A DNA stretch of 64,000 nucleotides from UBA6115 sp050952935 (GTDB taxonomy: Bacteria > Bacillota > Clostridia > Christensenellales > Aristaeellaceae). Shown here in pieces: positions 7,423 to 16,700 of the stretch (positions are counted from its first letter, which is position 1; each line of letters opens with the position of its first letter). Location of the stretch: assembly GCA_050952935.1 (NCBI GenBank), contig JBMNLS010000001.1, positions 1,488,001 to 1,552,000 on the forward strand, given 5' to 3'. Under the pieces are notes generated by a model. The model saw only the letters and a list, made by a program, of their open reading frames with translations, was not told the DNA's origin and ran no database searches. The position numbers and the translations under genes were made by a program.

Positions 7423-8731
7423 GGAACCCACGGACTCCAAACGCACGCCCCGCTGCGGTTTTTGCGGCAAATCCCAAAATGAGGTCAAGCGGCTGATCGC
7501 GGGCCCCGGCGCCTTTATTTGCGATGAGTGCGTGGCTTTGTGCACCGACATGGTAGCGGAGCTTGATCAGAAGGCCGCGGGCGCCGGCGCTAAAAAGGGG
7601 CACAGGAAGCTGCTGAAGCCCCGGGAGATCAAGAAGGCGCTGGATGAGTATGTCATTGGCCAGGAGCGGGTCAAGCGGGCGCTTTCTGTGGCGGTTTATA
7701 ACCATTACAAGCGCATTCTGTCCAACAACAACAAAAAGAACGAGGTGGAGCTGCAAAAAGCCAACATCCTGCTGGTGGGATCAACCGGCACGGGCAAAAC
7801 CTACCTGGCCCAGACTCTGGCCCGGGTGCTGGATGTGCCCTTTGCGATTGCTGACGCCACCTCCCTGACTGAAGCCGGCTATGTGGGCGAGGATGTGGAG
7901 AACATCCTGCTGCGCCTGATTCAGGCCGCTGATGGCGATGTGAATGCCGCTCAGCATGGCATCATTTATCTGGATGAGATTGATAAAATCGGCCGCAAAA
8001 GCGAGAATGTGTCCATCACCCGGGATGTGTCCGGCGAGGGCGTGCAGCAGGCTTTGCTGAAGATTCTTGAGGGCACGGTGGCCCATGTGCCGCCCCAGGG
8101 CGGGCGCAAGCATCCCCAGCAGGAAACCATCCCCATTGATACCGCCAACATCCTGTTCATCTGCGGCGGGGCGTTTGACGGGCTTGAGGATATCATCGCC
8201 ACCCGCCTGGGAGGGCGCATGATGGGTTTTGGCGTCCAGCAGGAGGGGACGGAGGAACGTGCCAGCCGGATGCTGGCCAAGCTTGAGCCGGAGGATCTGG
8301 TGAAGTTTGGCATCATCCCGGAGCTGGTGGGCCGACTGCCTGTAACCCTGGCCCTTGACACGCTGGATGAAGATGCCCTGGTGCGCATTCTGACCGAACC
8401 CAAAAACGCGCTGGTTAAGCAGTATCAGCATCTGTTTGAGCTGGACGGAGCGGAGCTGACCTTTGAAGAGGAGGCCCTGCGTGCCATCGCCAAGCAGGCG
8501 GTGGCCCGGAAAACCGGCGCCCGGGGCCTGCGCGCCATCCTGGAAAACCTGCTGCTGGATACCATGTTTGATTTGCCCAGCGCCTCAGAGCCGCTTCAGT
8601 GCGTGGTGAGCAGGGAGATGGTGGAACAAGGGCAGGTATTTATCCCCATCAGCCCGCCCAAGCCACTCAAGCCGCCGGCGAAGGGCGCTGCCAAGCAAGC
8701 AGCCCTGCCGCTTGAGAGCGACGCTTCCTGA
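7415..8731 (+). CDS. clpX: ATP-dependent Clp protease ATP-binding subunit ClpX
   Basis: A 438-residue AAA+ unfoldase that recognises tagged substrates and threads them into ClpP. It has the N-terminal C4 zinc-binding domain (CGFCGKS and CDECVALC), Walker A GSTGTGKT (near 120-127), Walker B IIYLDEID, the GYVGEDVE pore loop, a sensor region and the C-terminal small domain (KTGARGLRAI). The ATG overlaps the last codons of clpP; a GATGAGGAG stretch precedes it. The ClpP-docking IGF-type loop region appears as MMGFG near residue 270. Length and order are typical. Confidence 0.97.
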   Translation: MAKEPTDSKRTPRCGFCGKSQNEVKRLIAGPGAFICDECVALCTDMVAELDQKAAGAGAKKGHRKLLKPREIKKALDEYVIGQERVKRALSVAVYNHYKRILSNNNKKNEVELQKANILLVGSTGTGKTYLAQTLARVLDVPFAIADATSLTEAGYVGEDVENILLRLIQAADGDVNAAQHGIIYLDEIDKIGRKSENVSITRDVSGEGVQQALLKILEGTVAHVPPQGGRKHPQQETIPIDTANILFICGGAFDGLEDIIATRLGGRMMGFGVQQEGTEERASRMLAKLEPEDLVKFGIIPELVGRLPVTLALDTLDEDALVRILTEPKNALVKQYQHLFELDGAELTFEEEALRAIAKQAVARKTGARGLRAILENLLLDTMFDLPSASEPLQCVVSREMVEQGQVFIPISPPKPLKPPAKGAAKQAALPLESDAS

Positions 8732-8745
8732 TTGAGTATAGCCAG

Positions 8746-8778
8746 GCCTCTTCCCAGGCACATGGGAAGGGGCGTTTT
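8746..8778 (+). terminator. Hairpin between clpX and lon, possible attenuator
   Basis: A 10-bp stem (GCCTCTTCCC with GGGAAGGGGC, one G-U pair, 8-nt loop) is followed by GTTTTAA and then immediately by the lon ribosome binding site. It could terminate part of the transcripts from clpX or act as an RNA processing or stability element. Confidence 0.5.
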
Positions 8779-8789
8779 AAAGGAGAACC

Positions 8790-11138
8790 ATGCCCAAGAA
8801 ATCCGTTACATTATTGACGATACCTTTTTTGCCGCTGCGGGGTACCTTGGTGTTTCCGCATATGGTGCTGCATGTGGATGTAGGGCGGGACAAAAGCGTG
8901 GCCGCCATCGACCGGGCCATGGCGGATGATCAGCGCATCTTCCTGGTGATGCAAAAGGACATTGAAACTGAAGAGCCTCAGCTGCGCGATCTGTACAAGG
9001 CCGGCACCATTGCCCGGGTGAAACAGGTGCTGCACCTGCCGGGCAATCATATGCGCGTATTGATTGAGGGTGAGGAGCGGGCTGCCCTCAAGGGCGTTCT
9101 GAATGACAGCGGCGTCTGGATGGCGGCGGTGCGGGTGATGCCGCCCTTTGACAAGGCGGAGGACACCCTGGAGCTGCAGGCCCTTAAGCGTCTGGCCAAG
9201 GAGAGCCTGGACGGCTTTGCCGAGGCGGGGAACCGCCTGTCTGAGGAGCTGATCAAGACCTTTAAGCGCATTGAGGATCCCCATGAGCTGGTGGATGTCA
9301 TCGCCGCTAACCTCATCCCCCAGTTGGAGGAGCGCTATGCGCTTCTGGCCCTTGAAAAACCGGCTGACCGGCTGGAGCAGCTGTGCGTTTATCTGGCCCG
9401 GGAGGTGCGCAACGCCAACATCGACCGGGTGGTGCAGCAGCGCATCCGCATGCAGGTGGACAAGTCCCAGCGCGACTATTATCTGCGGGAGCAGATGAAG
9501 GCCATCCAGGAGGAGCTGGGAGAGGGCGACTATGACGATGTGGAGGAGATGCGGGAGAAGCTGAAGGATATCCCGCTGAACGAAGAGGCGCGGGAGAAAG
9601 CGGACAAGGAGCTGGACAAGCTCTCCCGCATGATGGCGGGCAGCCCTGAATCCACCGTGTCTGAAAACTATCTGGACTGGCTGGCTGAGCTCCCCTGGGG
9701 CAAGTACACCAAGGATCAGCTGTCCTTAAAGCGGGCGCGCCGCATTCTGGACCAGGATCATTACGGGATGGAAAAGGTCAAGGAGCGCATCATTGAGTTT
9801 CTGGCCGTGCTCACCATGCGCCAAGCGCAGGATGCCAGCGTGGCGCCCAAAGGGCCCATCCTGTGCTTTGTGGGGCCTCCCGGTGTTGGAAAAACCTCCA
9901 TCGTTCAGGCCATTGCCAAGGCCATGGGCCGAAAGTTTGTGAAGATGTCCCTGGGCGGTGTGCGGGATGAAGCGGAGATCTATGGCCACAGGCGTACTTA
10001 CATCGGTGCCATCCCAGGGCATATCATCACGGGCATCAAGCGGGCGGGCACCATGAACCCGGTGTTCCTGTTTGATGAGATTGACAAGATGGGCAACGAC
10101 TACCGGGGGGATCCGGCCAGCGCCATGCTGGAAGTGCTTGACCCGGCCCAAAACGCCACCTTTCGGGATCATTACCTGGATGTGCCCTTTGACCTGTCCC
10201 GGGTGCTGTTTATCACCACCGCCAACACGCGGGAGGCCATTCCGGCGCCCCTGCTTGACCGGATGGAAGTGATCGAGGTTTCCAGCTACACCGAGGAGGA
10301 AAAGCTGCAAATCGCCAAGCGCCACCTTCTGCGCCAGCAGATTGCAGAAAACGGACTGGCGAAGGGCAGCGTTACCATGAACCAGGCGGCCATTCGCCTG
10401 GCCATTGAGGGCTACACCCGCGAGGCTGGTGTACGCGCGCTTGCCCGCACCTTGGCCAAAGTGGTGCGCAAGGCGGCGGTGGAGATGCTGGAAACAGGCA
10501 AGGAGAAGCTGTCCATCACCTCCGGTAATCTTGAAAAATACTTGGGCCCGCCCCGTTTCCTGCGGGATAAGCCCGAGCAGGCTCCCCTGGTGGGTGTGGT
10601 CAATGGCTTGGCATATACTGAGGTGGGCGGCGAGATGCTGAAGGTGGAGTGCGCGGTGATGCCGGGCACGGGCAAGCTGTTGCTCACGGGGCATCTGGGC
10701 GATGTGATGAAGGAAAGCGGCCAGGCCGGGCTCTCCTGGGTGCGTGCCCACGGGGACAAATATGGCATTGATCCGGATTTCCACAAGCAGCAGGATATCC
10801 ATATCCATGTGCCGGAAGGCGCAGTGCCCAAGGATGGTCCCTCGGCTGGCGTTACCATGGCTGTGGCGCTGGTGTCGGCCCTCAGCGCCCGCAAGGTGTG
10901 TCAGGATATCGCCATGACTGGGGAAATCACCCTGGGCGGGCGGGTGCTACCCATTGGCGGCGTGAAGGAAAAACTGCTCGCCGCCTACCGCGCCAAGATC
11001 AAGCGGCTGGCGCTGCCCAAGGAAAACCGCAAAGACGTGACGGAGCTGCCGGAATATATCCGGGACGCCTTTGAAATCCACTATGTGGCCAACGTGGCTG
11101 AGGTGATAGACTTGGTGCTGAAAGATGCGGAGAAATAG
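8790..11138 (+). CDS. lon: ATP-dependent Lon protease
   Basis: A 782-residue cytosolic AAA+ serine protease degrading misfolded and regulatory proteins. Order: N-terminal LON substrate domain (IPFLPLRGTLVFPHM), a coiled coil near 180-280 (REQMKAIQEELGEGD), the AAA+ module with Walker A GPPGVGKTS (near 361) and Walker B VFLFDEIDKMG, and the protease domain with catalytic Ser in KDGPSAGVTMA (near 682) and Lys in GGVKEKLLAAY (near 724). The RBS AAAGGAG sits 5 nt before the ATG. It follows clpX after a 58-bp gap holding a hairpin, and engB follows after 2 nt. Length matches the family (about 780). Confidence 0.97.
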   Translation: MPKKSVTLLTIPFLPLRGTLVFPHMVLHVDVGRDKSVAAIDRAMADDQRIFLVMQKDIETEEPQLRDLYKAGTIARVKQVLHLPGNHMRVLIEGEERAALKGVLNDSGVWMAAVRVMPPFDKAEDTLELQALKRLAKESLDGFAEAGNRLSEELIKTFKRIEDPHELVDVIAANLIPQLEERYALLALEKPADRLEQLCVYLAREVRNANIDRVVQQRIRMQVDKSQRDYYLREQMKAIQEELGEGDYDDVEEMREKLKDIPLNEEAREKADKELDKLSRMMAGSPESTVSENYLDWLAELPWGKYTKDQLSLKRARRILDQDHYGMEKVKERIIEFLAVLTMRQAQDASVAPKGPILCFVGPPGVGKTSIVQAIAKAMGRKFVKMSLGGVRDEAEIYGHRRTYIGAIPGHIITGIKRAGTMNPVFLFDEIDKMGNDYRGDPASAMLEVLDPAQNATFRDHYLDVPFDLSRVLFITTANTREAIPAPLLDRMEVIEVSSYTEEEKLQIAKRHLLRQQIAENGLAKGSVTMNQAAIRLAIEGYTREAGVRALARTLAKVVRKAAVEMLETGKEKLSITSGNLEKYLGPPRFLRDKPEQAPLVGVVNGLAYTEVGGEMLKVECAVMPGTGKLLLTGHLGDVMKESGQAGLSWVRAHGDKYGIDPDFHKQQDIHIHVPEGAVPKDGPSAGVTMAVALVSALSARKVCQDIAMTGEITLGGRVLPIGGVKEKLLAAYRAKIKRLALPKENRKDVTELPEYIRDAFEIHYVANVAEVIDLVLKDAEK

Positions 11139-11140
11139 GC

Positions 11141-11719
11141 GTGTTTAAGGAAGCGAGGTTCATCACCAGCCTGCCCCAATACGGCTCCTTCCCGGGACGG
11201 GGGCTTCCGCAGCTGGTGGTGTGCGGACGCAGCAATGTGGGCAAAAGCAGCCTGATCAATAACCTCTGCCGGAAGCGGGGCCTGGCCAAAACCAGCAGCA
11301 CGCCCGGCAAAACCCGGCTGATCAATGTGTTTTTAATTGATAATGCCTTCCACCTGATTGACCTGCCCGGCTATGGCTATGCCAAGGTGTCAAAACACGA
11401 GCAGGAAAGCTGGGGGCAGATGATGAACCATTATTTCAGCCAAGCGGAAGAATTGAAGCTGGCGCTGCACTTGGTGGATATCCGCCATGAGCCGAGCGCG
11501 CAGGATATGGAGATGAACGCCTTTCTATACCAGACGGGAACGCCCTTTCAGGTGGTGGCTACCAAGGCGGACAAGCTGTCCCGTGCCCAGCGGCAACGGC
11601 AGCTGATGCCCATCGCCCACGCCCTGGCGGTTCAGCCCTGGGACATCATCCCTTATTCCTCTCAGACTGGGGAAGGACGGGACACCCTGATTCAGGCGAT
11701 TGAAAAGCGTTTGTTGTGA
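11141..11719 (+). CDS. engB: Ribosome biogenesis GTPase YsxC/EngB
   Basis: A 192-residue TrmE-Era-EngA-like GTPase needed for assembly of the 50S subunit. Motifs: G1 GRSNVGKSS (28-36), G2/switch I with STPGKTR, G3 DLPGYGYAKV, G4 TKADKLS and G5-like SSQTGEG. It starts with GTG two nt after the lon stop, with GCGGAGA as ribosome binding site at the end of lon. The lon-ysxC neighbourhood is conserved in Firmicutes. It is the last gene of the operon; a large palindromic element follows. Confidence 0.95.
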   Translation: MFKEARFITSLPQYGSFPGRGLPQLVVCGRSNVGKSSLINNLCRKRGLAKTSSTPGKTRLINVFLIDNAFHLIDLPGYGYAKVSKHEQESWGQMMNHYFSQAEELKLALHLVDIRHEPSAQDMEMNAFLYQTGTPFQVVATKADKLSRAQRQRQLMPIAHALAVQPWDIIPYSSQTGEGRDTLIQAIEKRLL

Positions 11720-11741
11720 TATGTAATCAATTCATTATATA

Positions 11742-11901
11742 ATACCAAACTCAATCATTAATGCTTTGATGAGCCGGTGTTTTTTGGTCTCCCCTTTGCC
11801 TCGTTCAGTCAACATAGCTAAGGCTATGCCTCCTTCACTCGGCTTTGTGGAGCCACAAAAAATCCTCGTCCCATCTGTGCATTAATGTTTTTGTTTGGTA
11901 T
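11742..11901. repeat. 160-bp imperfect palindromic element (MITE-like)
   Basis: The whole interval can fold on itself. The ends are perfect inverted repeats (ATACCAAAC / GTTTGGTAT), followed inward by matching CATTAATGC, GATG and TTTTTTG blocks on both arms and a centre CATAGCTAAGGCTATG. It contains no ORF and lies between two convergent genes (engB and the TetR gene). It could be a non-autonomous mobile element, and its RNA would be a long hairpin able to act as a two-way terminator. I see no second copy in the window. Confidence 0.7.
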
Positions 11902-11927
11902 AAACGGCATGATTGCGATGCCGGGGC

Positions 11928-12527
11928 TTAGCGTCTGGGGAAAAAGGAAGACAGACCGGTATTCAGAAGCTTGCTGACCAAGGCGGCGAGCTGGGCGGGG
12001 GTTTCATGGAAGTCCCTGGCGATCCACTGCTCTATGATGCCGATGTTGGTGTAGGCGGAATATGTATGGAGGTAATCCAGGGTAGTCTCGTCCAGGTTGC
12101 GGCCAATCCTCCGCCATTCTTTCAGCATATGCTCACGGTAGATATTGCCAACCTTGCGCAGAAAGGTTTTGTCGCCATACTCGCCAAAAATAACGCGGCA
12201 AATGTCGCGGTTTCTGTAGATGATTTCATAGACGCGTTGGAACAGCTCTTCATTGGGAAGCAGCGGGGAGGCCCCCATCACAGCCTGATCAATCTGGTCA
12301 TAAAGCTCGTTTTCAATCTGTTCCAGCAGGTCATAGGCGTCTTTATAATAAAGATAAAAGGTGCTGCGGTTGACATCCGCCTGCTCGCAGATGCGGGAGA
12401 CGGTGATTTTGTTCAGGGGGTTTTCCTGAAGGAGGGAAAGCAAGCTCTCCCGCAGCGCCATGCGGGTATAGCGAACCCGGCGGTTTTCTTTTCTTTGAAC
12501 ATTTTTAGCAGAAATGTTTTTTGTCAT
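11928..12527 (-). CDS. TetR/AcrR family transcriptional regulator
   Basis: A 199-residue dimeric DNA-binding repressor type. The N-terminal helix-turn-helix is clear at about 20-65: TRMALRESLLSLL, then ITVSRICEQADVNRSTFY followed by LYYKDAYDLLEQIE. The C-terminal ligand domain (HMLKEWRR...TLDYLHTYSAYTNIGIIEQWI) resembles the TetR_C_7 type often found near dehydrogenases. It is divergent from the SDR gene at 12661 and their promoters overlap, so repression of both itself and that gene is likely. The ligand cannot be told from sequence. Confidence 0.88.
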   Translation of the reverse strand: MTKNISAKNVQRKENRRVRYTRMALRESLLSLLQENPLNKITVSRICEQADVNRSTFYLYYKDAYDLLEQIENELYDQIDQAVMGASPLLPNEELFQRVYEIIYRNRDICRVIFGEYGDKTFLRKVGNIYREHMLKEWRRIGRNLDETTLDYLHTYSAYTNIGIIEQWIARDFHETPAQLAALVSKLLNTGLSSFFPRR

Positions 12528-12579
12528 TACATTTTCCTTTCACACGTCCTGAAACTGTCAGAAGAAGCGCATTTGATGA

Positions 12580-12627
12580 TTGCGCAATATAATGTCATAT
12601 TTTATGATAATATAATATGGCTGTCAA
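12580..12627. promoter_or_regulatory. Overlapping divergent promoters with a putative TetR operator
   Basis: Plus strand towards the SDR gene: TTGCGC (12580-12585), 17-nt spacer, TATGAT (12603-12608). Minus strand towards the TetR gene: TTGACA (12622-12627), 17-nt spacer, TAAAAT (12599-12604). The two -10 boxes overlap, and an inverted repeat TCATA-TTT-TATGA (12595-12607) covers both. A single bound repressor could silence both directions. Confidence 0.6.
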
Positions 12628-12660
12628 ACGATTTGATGCACGCTGAAAGAAGGGATGCAT

Positions 12661-13683
12661 GTGAAACCAATCTATCTTGTGACCGGTGTTTCTGGTTTTT
12701 TAGGGAACCATATTGCCACCCGCCTGCTTGCGGCTGGGGAGCGGGTTCGGGGCTTGGTGCTGCCGGGCGACTCCGCTGTTCGCTATTTGCCGGAAGGGGT
12801 GGAGCTGATCACCGGGGATGTGACCAATAACGAAGACCTGGACCGCTTTTTTACACTGAATGAAGGGGAAGAGGCGATTGTTATCCACTGCGCCGGCATC
12901 ATCAGCATGAGCATGAAGCCGGTTCCTCTGGTATACAAGGTGAATGTGGAAAGCGTGCTGGAAGTAGGCAGGCGCTGCCTGAATCCGCAAATAAGGAAAA
13001 TGCTGTATGTGGCATCGGTGCATGCCATCATGGAAAAACCGGAAGGCCAAGTGATGGCGGAGCCGGAGAAGACCGATCCGGACAGCGTGTCTGGCTATTA
13101 CGCCAAAACGAAGGCGGGAGCCGTGGCAGAACTAATGTCTATGCGTGAAAAGAATGGGCTGAAGCTGAATATCCTCTATCCCTCCGGCATGAGCGGGCCG
13201 GGCGACTATGCGAAAGGCAACTTTACCCAGCTGTTTATTGACTATGCGGCGGGGCATATTCCCATGGCCGTTAAGGGCGGTTATAATTTTGTGGATATTC
13301 GTGATGTGGCGGATGCCATCATCAAGCTGAGCCGCTTGGATTTGGCTGGTGAGGACTATATACTGGCGGGTGAATATATTTCGGTAAAGGATATTCTGGC
13401 TGATTTTGCCCGTATTTTGGGCCGGAAACCATCCCCGCTGGTAGCCCCGCTATGGCTGGCCAAACTGGCGCTGCCTTTTTTTACGCTGTACTATATAGTG
13501 AAGAAGACAAAGCCGGTTTTCAGCCGATACTCCCTGTTCACCATTAACACCAACAGCCGCTTTTCCTCTGACAAGGCGAAAAGGGAACTTGGTTTTACCC
13601 CCCGCCCTTTCAGAGAGACGATCAGGGATACGATGGAATGGCTTCATAAGCAGGGAATGCTGAAGAAAAACAGAACCATGTAA
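12661..13683 (+). CDS. NAD(P)-dependent epimerase/dehydratase-type (extended SDR) oxidoreductase
   Basis: A protein of about 340 residues with the extended-SDR Rossmann motif TGVSGFLGNHIA at its N-terminus and the catalytic YxxxK (YYAKTKAGAV, near 143) preceded by a serine in ASVHAIM. Later segments (YPSGMSGPGDY, FVDIRDVADAI, GEYISVKDI) match the dihydroflavonol-reductase/hopanoid-type SDR group acting on NDP-sugars, sterols or small alcohols. The substrate is unknown. An ATG lies 6 nt earlier (12655), but AGAAGGG abuts it; the GTG at 12661 gives normal 6-nt spacing, so I chose that. It is divergent from the TetR gene and probably its target. Confidence 0.85.
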   Translation: MKPIYLVTGVSGFLGNHIATRLLAAGERVRGLVLPGDSAVRYLPEGVELITGDVTNNEDLDRFFTLNEGEEAIVIHCAGIISMSMKPVPLVYKVNVESVLEVGRRCLNPQIRKMLYVASVHAIMEKPEGQVMAEPEKTDPDSVSGYYAKTKAGAVAELMSMREKNGLKLNILYPSGMSGPGDYAKGNFTQLFIDYAAGHIPMAVKGGYNFVDIRDVADAIIKLSRLDLAGEDYILAGEYISVKDILADFARILGRKPSPLVAPLWLAKLALPFFTLYYIVKKTKPVFSRYSLFTINTNSRFSSDKAKRELGFTPRPFRETIRDTMEWLHKQGMLKKNRTM

Positions 13684-13721
13684 GCATCATGTAAAATATA
13701 TTTGTTTATGCATCAGTGGTC

Positions 13722-13750
13722 TTGTGGCTGCCTATTTTGCATGTTACACT
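13722..13750 (+). promoter_or_regulatory. Probable promoter of the cysteine-module protein gene
   Basis: TTGTGG, 17-nt spacer, TACACT, about 40 nt before the start codon at 13793. This supports independent transcription from the preceding SDR gene. Confidence 0.5.
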
Positions 13751-13792
13751 GCTTTCGGGATAAAAAATCAGAAATTCATCAGAGGAATTTTT

Positions 13793-16700
13793 ATGCGAAA
13801 GAACAAAGCAAAGAGGCTTTTGATTGGGTTCGGGATGATTGTTCTGCTTATGATGATATCATCCGGTGTGCAAGCAAAAGATGTGTTTAACTGTTCATTG
13901 GTCACGGTTGATATTGCTTCCGGGTATTGCGGCTTGCGCGCTAGCCTTGACATAGACAATACAAGTGCGGTGAGCGTGACATTTTGTGTGTCGGCCTCCG
14001 AGGGTTTAACGGTCTATAAGGTGCATAAAAACCTCACTGTTAGTGGCGGAAATTACACATTGAAAAGTCGTGCTGGTGTGATTACTTACCAATTTGATCC
14101 CGGCATTTCCTGCAATCCTGTCATTAGCGTGAGCGACATTGCAGTTACCTATCAAGAAGGATATACGGAAACATTAGCAAATCGCAGCCTTACTGTGCCG
14201 ATTCACAATGTGCATGAGCACCATTTCTCGTTTTCTTCAATCAAGACTTCCGCAACCTGTCAACAAAAGGGAACAGAGATTTGGCGCTGTGAGTGCGGGG
14301 CGGAGGAAGAGAGGCAAAGTGTAGAATATGGCTCTCATCAGCCAGATACGGATTGGACAAGGATAATCCCTGCCACTTGTACTATGGATGGCTCGCGGGA
14401 GCGCGAATGTACCATTTGCAATAATACTGTGGAAACCGAAACCATTTTAGCTGTTGGACACAATGAGGAAGCGGCTGAATGGCAAACTGTGGATGAGCCT
14501 GATTGTATCAACAAAGGGCTGAAGGTGAAGAATTGCCCGGTTTGCGGTGAACGCCTGGAAAGCGAGGAATTGGAGGCAACCGCTGTTCATCAGGCAAAAG
14601 ATGAATGGGAAACCGAGGAAGAAGCGACCTGCGAACATCCGGGTTTGGAAGTGCTGAAATGCAGGGTGTGTGAACAGGTGATGGAAAGCCGTGACATCCC
14701 CCGATTGGAGCATGAAGCTGCGGACGAATGGGAAGTGATCTTGGGAGCGGACTGTGAGAATGAGGGACGGGAACAATTACGCTGCATACACTGTAAAAAA
14801 GTTTTAAAAAGCCAGCCTGTGGCTGCTTTGGGCCATGACTATGGCGCCTGGATAACAGAACCAGGCCTGTGCACCGAGGTGCGGAAATCCGTTCGCTATT
14901 GTAACCGGGACGGCTGTTCGGCCCAGGAAACCATGATGACAGAACCCAAGGATAATCATGATTTATCCGACTGGCAAGAAAATCCCGCCGATTGTGAGCA
15001 TGAGGGGTTCAGGGAACGGCATTGTTTGCTGTGTACCTATACCGAACAGCAGATTACAGAGAGCGCACTGGGGCATTCCTTTATTACATGGCTGGTGGAA
15101 ACACCGGCGAGCTGTGAGAACACGGGCACCTCAATCGCGTGCTGCGCCCGTGCAGGCTGCCATGAAACAAAACGCCGTGAAGATCCGGCCTTGGGGCATT
15201 CTTTCGGCTATCCGCCGATCTACATCAAAGAGCAAACTTGCTTGCAGGAAGGCAGCTATAAGCAGATATGCCGCAACGAAGGATGTGGTAAAGAGCAAGT
15301 GACGGTTCTGCCCCAATTGCCCCATTTTCATGGGGTTGCCTGGTCAAAGGTGCCCTGCGAAACGGGGGGCATATCCCAGCGCCAATGTTCCACCTGCCCA
15401 CTGGTAGAAACAAAACAAGTGGCACCCGGCCATGTGTATAAAGAAAACGGTTGGTTTGTTATGGAGGAAGCCAGTTGTACCCGCCAGGGGTTAAAGGTAC
15501 GCTTTTGTGATGTGTGTCAAAAGGAGGACAAAGCGCCGATTGAAGCTTTGCCCCATGACTATGGGCAACCAGTTTTGATAAAGGCTAGGAAATGTGGGGA
15601 GGCAGATAAGGGACGATGCACCTGCAGGCACTGTTCTGCCTATTATGACATCATATATGACATCAAGTCTCATGAATACGGAAAGTGGGGACCTGTGCCC
15701 GGGTTTAACTGCACTACAGGCGGGGAGCATATGCGGGTATGCGCGGACTGTGGGGGTTCTGAAAAAAAGAATGTTGCGCCGGGTGAACACACTTTCGGGG
15801 ACTGGGAGGTGGAGACGCCTTCCACCTGCAAAGTTGCTGGCAAACTGGTCAGAACATGTGAGTATTGCAGCTTATCAGAGCACAAAGCCGCTGACATGCC
15901 GGACCACAGCTATGACAAGGGCATCATCAGCCTTGAAGCCACTTGCAAGCAAGCGGGGGAAATCACATTTACCTGCACTGTTTGTGGGGAAGTCAGAAAG
16001 CTGGGCACAGCCAAGGCGGATCATCGCTTTGGCGGATGGCTCACCACCGGTGAGGCGACATGTGAGGAAGATGGTGGACGGCTGCGGGTGTGCGAAGACT
16101 GTGGCATGGAAGATATAGAAGTGTTTCCTGCGACTGGGCATGTTTTTGAAACGCTGAAGGAACAAGAGGCAACATGCGAACAAGCAGGGAAGAAAGTGCT
16201 CAGGTGCACAATTTGCAAGAAAGTAGAAACTGTTACATTGCCCGCCTTGATCCATGCCTATGGGCAATGGGAGGAGGATATCAGACCTGCCTGCGGGAAA
16301 GATGGACAAGAAAAGAAAACATGTACATTATGTGGAAAAGAGGAAACACGCCCGGTCATGGGGCTGCATCATATTTTTAATGAATGGACTGAAATAAAAG
16401 CCTCCAGCTGCAGTGAAGAAGGCCTGGAAACCTCGTCATGCACCTTGTGTGGTCAGGAGGAAACCAGACCAAAGCCTAAGTTGACCCATACCTTTTCTCC
16501 TTGGCGGCAGGGGCAGAGTGAAAACTGTGAAATACAGGGTCGACGCGTTCGTACCTGCCAGGGGTGTGGTTTTGAGGAGGACCAAACCACTGAACCCAGA
16601 AAGCATGTGTATGGGAAATGGGAGATCAGTCAGGGTGCCACCTGCTTGGAAGAAGGGAAGCGAGTCAGAAACTGTAAATACTGTTCACACCAAGAAAAGG

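Noticed and set aside
9726..10808. 360-codon frame on the minus strand opposite lon
   Set aside because: Shadow of lon caused by GC-rich codon use; the composition (very high His, Gly, Gln) is typical of antisense frames.
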